Source of the DNA: Phoronis ovalis
Taxonomy: Eukaryota > Phoronida > Phoronidae
Reading direction: 5' to 3'
DNA: 10,768 nt
Assembly (NCBI GenBank): GCA_028565635.1
Contig: JAOXYB010060145.1
Span: 1-10,768, forward strand
Shown: positions 8,688-10,768 of the stretch, piece after piece
Numbering within the stretch: position 1 is the stretch's first letter
Layout of the letters: the number at the start of each line of letters is the position of its first letter
Program-made: the position numbers and the translations under genes
Notes under the pieces: generated by a model
What the model was told of the DNA's origin: nothing
Seen by the model: the letters and a program-made list of their open reading frames with translations, nothing else
Databases searched by the model: none

Positions 8688-8868
8688 GAACACGCAACTA
8701 AGGTGTTGCAAATATAACTATATAAAATGTTTACAAACTCGCGTGCATCTGACTACAGTGATTTAATTTAAACAAATATGTACAATTATTATTTAGGTGA
8801 GGAAGTCAATGTGATAAGAAAAAGAAACGATTTCTCAACGAGTATTTTTTATCTTGAAAACAACTTGT
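8688..8868 (+). repeat. Diverged direct repeat, copy 2
   Basis: This is the second copy of the sequence at 7451-7657, about 1.24 kb downstream in the same orientation. The middle portions differ by substitutions and small gaps. It lacks the AATAAA-containing insertion found in copy 1. It sits upstream of the mucin-like gene, roughly 240 bases before that gene's predicted start codon. Confidence 0.65.
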
Positions 8869-9015
8869 ATGCATAAGTATATCGTAAAAAACACCTACAG
8901 AAAGTTCAAGTGGCTGGCGTAGCCCGTCTGTGACATATCCAATGATAAACCTAAACGATTATGTCAGTTGGATTTTTAAATTTTATAGGTTCACCCTTGC
9001 CACTTCACATTCCCG

Positions 9016-9024
9016 TATATTTTA
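9016..9024 (+). promoter_or_regulatory. Possible TATA-like box of the mucin-like gene
   Basis: TATATTTTA lies about 95 bases before the predicted ATG at 9112, in a plausible place for a core promoter with a short 5' UTR. AT-rich background makes such matches common, and further non-coding exons upstream cannot be excluded. Confidence 0.25.
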
Positions 9025-9111
9025 TTGTTCCATGTTGTCTCTACTTGCAACTGTGAATATCTCCTGTTTCAATTTCGATCGATTTCATTTTGTCTTACCC
9101 GGTTAAAAACC

Positions 9112-9169
9112 ATGAAGAATCAGAAAGCAACACTGGTTTGGTTACTTGCATTGCTTAGCGTAAGCCAAG
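9112..9169 (+). CDS. Mucin-like exon 1: signal peptide
   Basis: The ATG is at 9112 in the context aaaaccATGaa. The donor gtaagc starts at 9170. It has 19 codons plus one base, with a basic start (K, K) and the hydrophobic core LVWLLALLSV. An earlier GTAAG at 9160 would leave phase 0, which does not fit the next exon; 9169 leaves one base and fits. Confidence 0.8.
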
Positions 9170-10747
9170 GTAAGCACATGAGCACTACAACCCCCCCCCC
9201 CCGTCAGAATTGTAAACTAACTCACCGCATAAAGTGGGATAGGTTACAGTGAGTGTTATATCTGTCTTTACATATTTTATCATTGAAAGGAATTAAGTTA
9301 CATGTAGTTGTAAAAATATGAATGTTTTACAAAACAGTTCACATGTCACCACTAGATGGCATATAATCTATAACGATCGCCTTACTCTGATTTTTTTACA
9401 GATTCAGGTGCACTATCTATTAATATCACAACACAACTGACAGCGACAGAAGGTGCCACTGAAATGCTAACAAATAGACCGACTTCATTCACACCAGTGG
9501 TTAGCATAATTGCTTCACAGACAAGACATGATGCAAATTCAACTACAGTAACATCCGGTGTAACCTCTGTCCCTGCTTCACTTGAAACACAATCAGGCCC
9601 TGTTGCGCCTACTTTACCTCAGTCAACTGCTGCTCCGAGTCCCACTACAAACGATCTTGTACATTCAACTCTAGCACTGGTAACTTTTATACCTACATCA
9701 CCTGAAGAATCTTCAAATACAACGGGAAACCCCTTCCCTACGTTACCTCAATCAACTCCTGCCACGGCTCCAACAGCAAACAACAGTGTACATTCAACTC
9801 AAACATCACTGACATATGCCTCTACAACACGTCTACCACTTTCAAGTACAACGGGAACCCCCGTTCGTACGACACATGTGTTAACATCTGATCCACCTAC
9901 TTATATCGTTATTACATCACCATTAGCTATAAATACAACAGTCGATATTCCTACTACCACCTTGTCAAATGTTTCAAATCTTGTGCCTACTACTACGACA
10001 ACGTCGCCAGAGGAGGTTATGTCTACAACACCACTATCCACTGGTCATGTCGTCATCACAGGAACACTATTTACTGCTCAATCTTCTAAACCTCCTACTG
10101 AAGCACCAAAGACAAGTACCGAACAAGTGATATCACCTGCTCAACAAAATGGTATGGTGGAGATTAAATTGCTCGGTATCACAAGTAGCCAGGTAAAGTA
10201 TTGCTTTTGTATTTATGCACCGTCTTTAAACGATTTCATAAATAGTTGGCTTTCATGAGATTGTAAGAAAATTCACGCAAACTCATATATTAATGAAAAT
10301 TTATCAAGAACATAGCTAATAAAGATTAGTGACATTTCAAATTGGTTTCTATTTTAGTTTGATCAGCAGAAGTTTAAAAAAACCATAGCTAAATATGCCA
10401 GCGAGTACTGTGAAACAGAAGGAAATAACTGTGTATCTAACAACGACATAAGGTAATTAATAGAGAGCATGACAGCAATGGTGTGATGGTTTTCACGATG
10501 ATTGCAAGGAGTTTCTTCAAGGATGATGATGAGATTCCTGAGGACGACTGCATATAGTAAAACGCTACTATATTTGTGTTTTAGGGATGTTGATGTGGTT
10601 ATAACCAGTCTAGATTCTAAAAATGGTGATCTGTACATTGAGTTTTATGTAAAAGGAAATCCTTCTACTGTAGCACTTACAACAACACATGTACAAAAGG
10701 TAATAGTGGAGTACCAAACAGCTATCGAGCAAGAACTTGGATACAAG
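9112..10747 (+). CDS. Mucin-like Thr/Ser/Pro-rich secreted or membrane protein, 3' end missing
   Basis: Four exons join in frame: 9112-9169, 9402-10192, 10358-10452 and 10585-10747, giving 369 residues. Residues 1-19 form a signal peptide (MKNQKATLVWLLALLSVSQ). Residues about 20-265 are dominated by Thr, Ser and Pro, as in heavily O-glycosylated mucin domains, with two 43-residue repeats at 90-132 and 133-175. From about 270 a globular part starts: VEIKLLGI, FDQQKFKKTIAKYASEYC, Cys at 301 and 308, DVDVVI and DLYIEFYVKG, then a helix ending ELGYK. This alternation of strands and helices, just after a mucin domain, resembles SEA-like ectodomains; the assignment is tentative. By family analogy a transmembrane segment could follow outside the window. 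The start was chosen for its signal peptide and purine-rich context; an in-frame ATG at 9025 would add 29 residues before it. Confidence 0.82.
9191..9202 (+). repeat. Poly-C run of 12
   Basis: Twelve consecutive C lie 21 bases inside intron 1 of the mucin-like gene. Such a run is prone to length change and, with G on the other strand, may be hard to sequence. Confidence 0.95.
9402..10192 (+). CDS. Mucin-like exon 2: Thr/Ser/Pro domain
   Basis: The acceptor ttttttacag ends at 9401 and the donor gtaaag starts at 10193. It covers residues 20-283, by far the largest exon here, coding almost the whole mucin domain and the first strand of the following globular part (MVEIKLLGITSSQ). Several NxT/S sites and dense Thr clusters predict heavy glycosylation. 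A single large exon for a mucin domain is common. Confidence 0.88.
9611..9868 (+). repeat. Two tandem 129-bp (43-residue) coding repeats
   Basis: Copy 1 is 9611-9739 and copy 2 is 9740-9868, with no length difference. Both open with TLPQST, share VHST about 17 residues in, and end with TTG followed by NP or TP. The ends are better conserved than the middle. The repeat keeps frame, as expected for mucin tandem repeats arising by unequal exchange. Confidence 0.8.
10358..10452 (+). CDS. Mucin-like exon 3: cysteine-bearing helix
   Basis: The acceptor tattttag ends at 10357 and the donor gtaatt starts at 10453. It covers residues 284-314 plus two bases. It encodes an amphipathic helix (FDQQKFKKTIAKYASEY) and two cysteines seven residues apart (301 and 308) that may form a disulfide. 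Confidence 0.82.
10585..10747 (+). CDS. Mucin-like exon 4: beta-rich segment
   Basis: The acceptor gtgttttag ends at 10584. The Arg codon is completed across the junction (residue 315), and the exon runs to residue 369 with the strands DVDVVITSL and LYIEFYVKG and a final helix. The donor gtattt at 10748 is weak; gtaata at 10700 keeps the same phase and is an alternative. Reading on without splicing meets a stop at 10757-10759. Confidence 0.72.
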
Positions 10748-10768
10748 GTATTTTATTGATCCGATTAT

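Larger units (their letters stand above)
7256..9111. other. 3' UTR and intergenic region with repeat debris
   Basis: This 1.86 kb stretch separates the lipase stop from the predicted start of the mucin-like gene. It holds the direct-repeat pair, the reverse transcriptase remnant, candidate poly(A) signals and a short TA run near 8668-8680. Open frames at 7732-7917 and 8511-8717 are AT-rich and match nothing I recognise. Confidence 0.7.

Noticed and set aside
8511-8717. Hydrophobic small ORF (68 codons)
   Set aside because: The Ile/Leu/Tyr/Phe richness follows from AT-rich intergenic DNA, and it overlaps a TA run and repeat copy 2.
7451-8868. Direct repeats as LTRs of a retrovirus-like element
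   Set aside because: The reverse transcriptase piece between them looks LINE-type, and no primer-binding site, gag, protease or integrase pieces were seen.
9025-9111. Upstream in-frame ATG of the mucin-like gene
   Set aside because: It would put 29 polar residues before a good signal peptide; the ATG at 9112 has better context. Not fully excluded.
10363-10638. Minus-strand open frame of 91 codons
   Set aside because: It lies opposite two well-supported mucin-like exons and is a shadow frame.

Overview
The window is animal genomic DNA. It is AT-rich, and short coding exons of about 95-230 bp are separated by larger introns with clean gt...ag borders and matching phases. Nothing looks bacterial: there are no operons, no ribosome binding sites, and no long ORF except one mucin exon. 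A patatin-type lipase gene, a Thr/Ser/Pro-rich secreted or membrane protein, a fold-back repeat and a decayed LINE fragment together suggest a marine invertebrate, perhaps a bivalve mollusc. That last step is inference only.

Positions 1-688 are an intron (or 5' flank) holding a small CpG-rich palindrome cluster. Positions 689-7255 hold ten exons of one plus-strand gene that join in frame into 464 residues ending at a TGA. The 5' end of this gene lies outside the window. The product is a patatin-like phospholipase (Ser of GTSAG, Asp of DGG) followed by a pair of EF-hands and a conserved tail. The gene looks intact wherever it can be seen. Its fifth visible intron-sized gap, 4344-5064, carries a palindromic MITE-like element of about 350 bp.

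Positions 7256-9111 are 3' UTR and intergenic DNA. They hold two diverged direct repeats about 1.2 kb apart and, between them, a frame-broken remnant of a non-LTR reverse transcriptase. The upstream repeat copy contains a candidate polyadenylation signal for the lipase gene.

Positions 9112-10747 start a second plus-strand gene: a signal peptide, a mucin-like Thr/Ser/Pro domain with two 43-residue repeats, then a cysteine-containing globular region that resembles a SEA-like fold. It runs off the right edge. The two genes share strand and order, but nothing in the sequence shows that they work together. The most notable item is the lipase: a catalytic patatin domain fused to a calcium-binding EF-hand pair in an animal genome.
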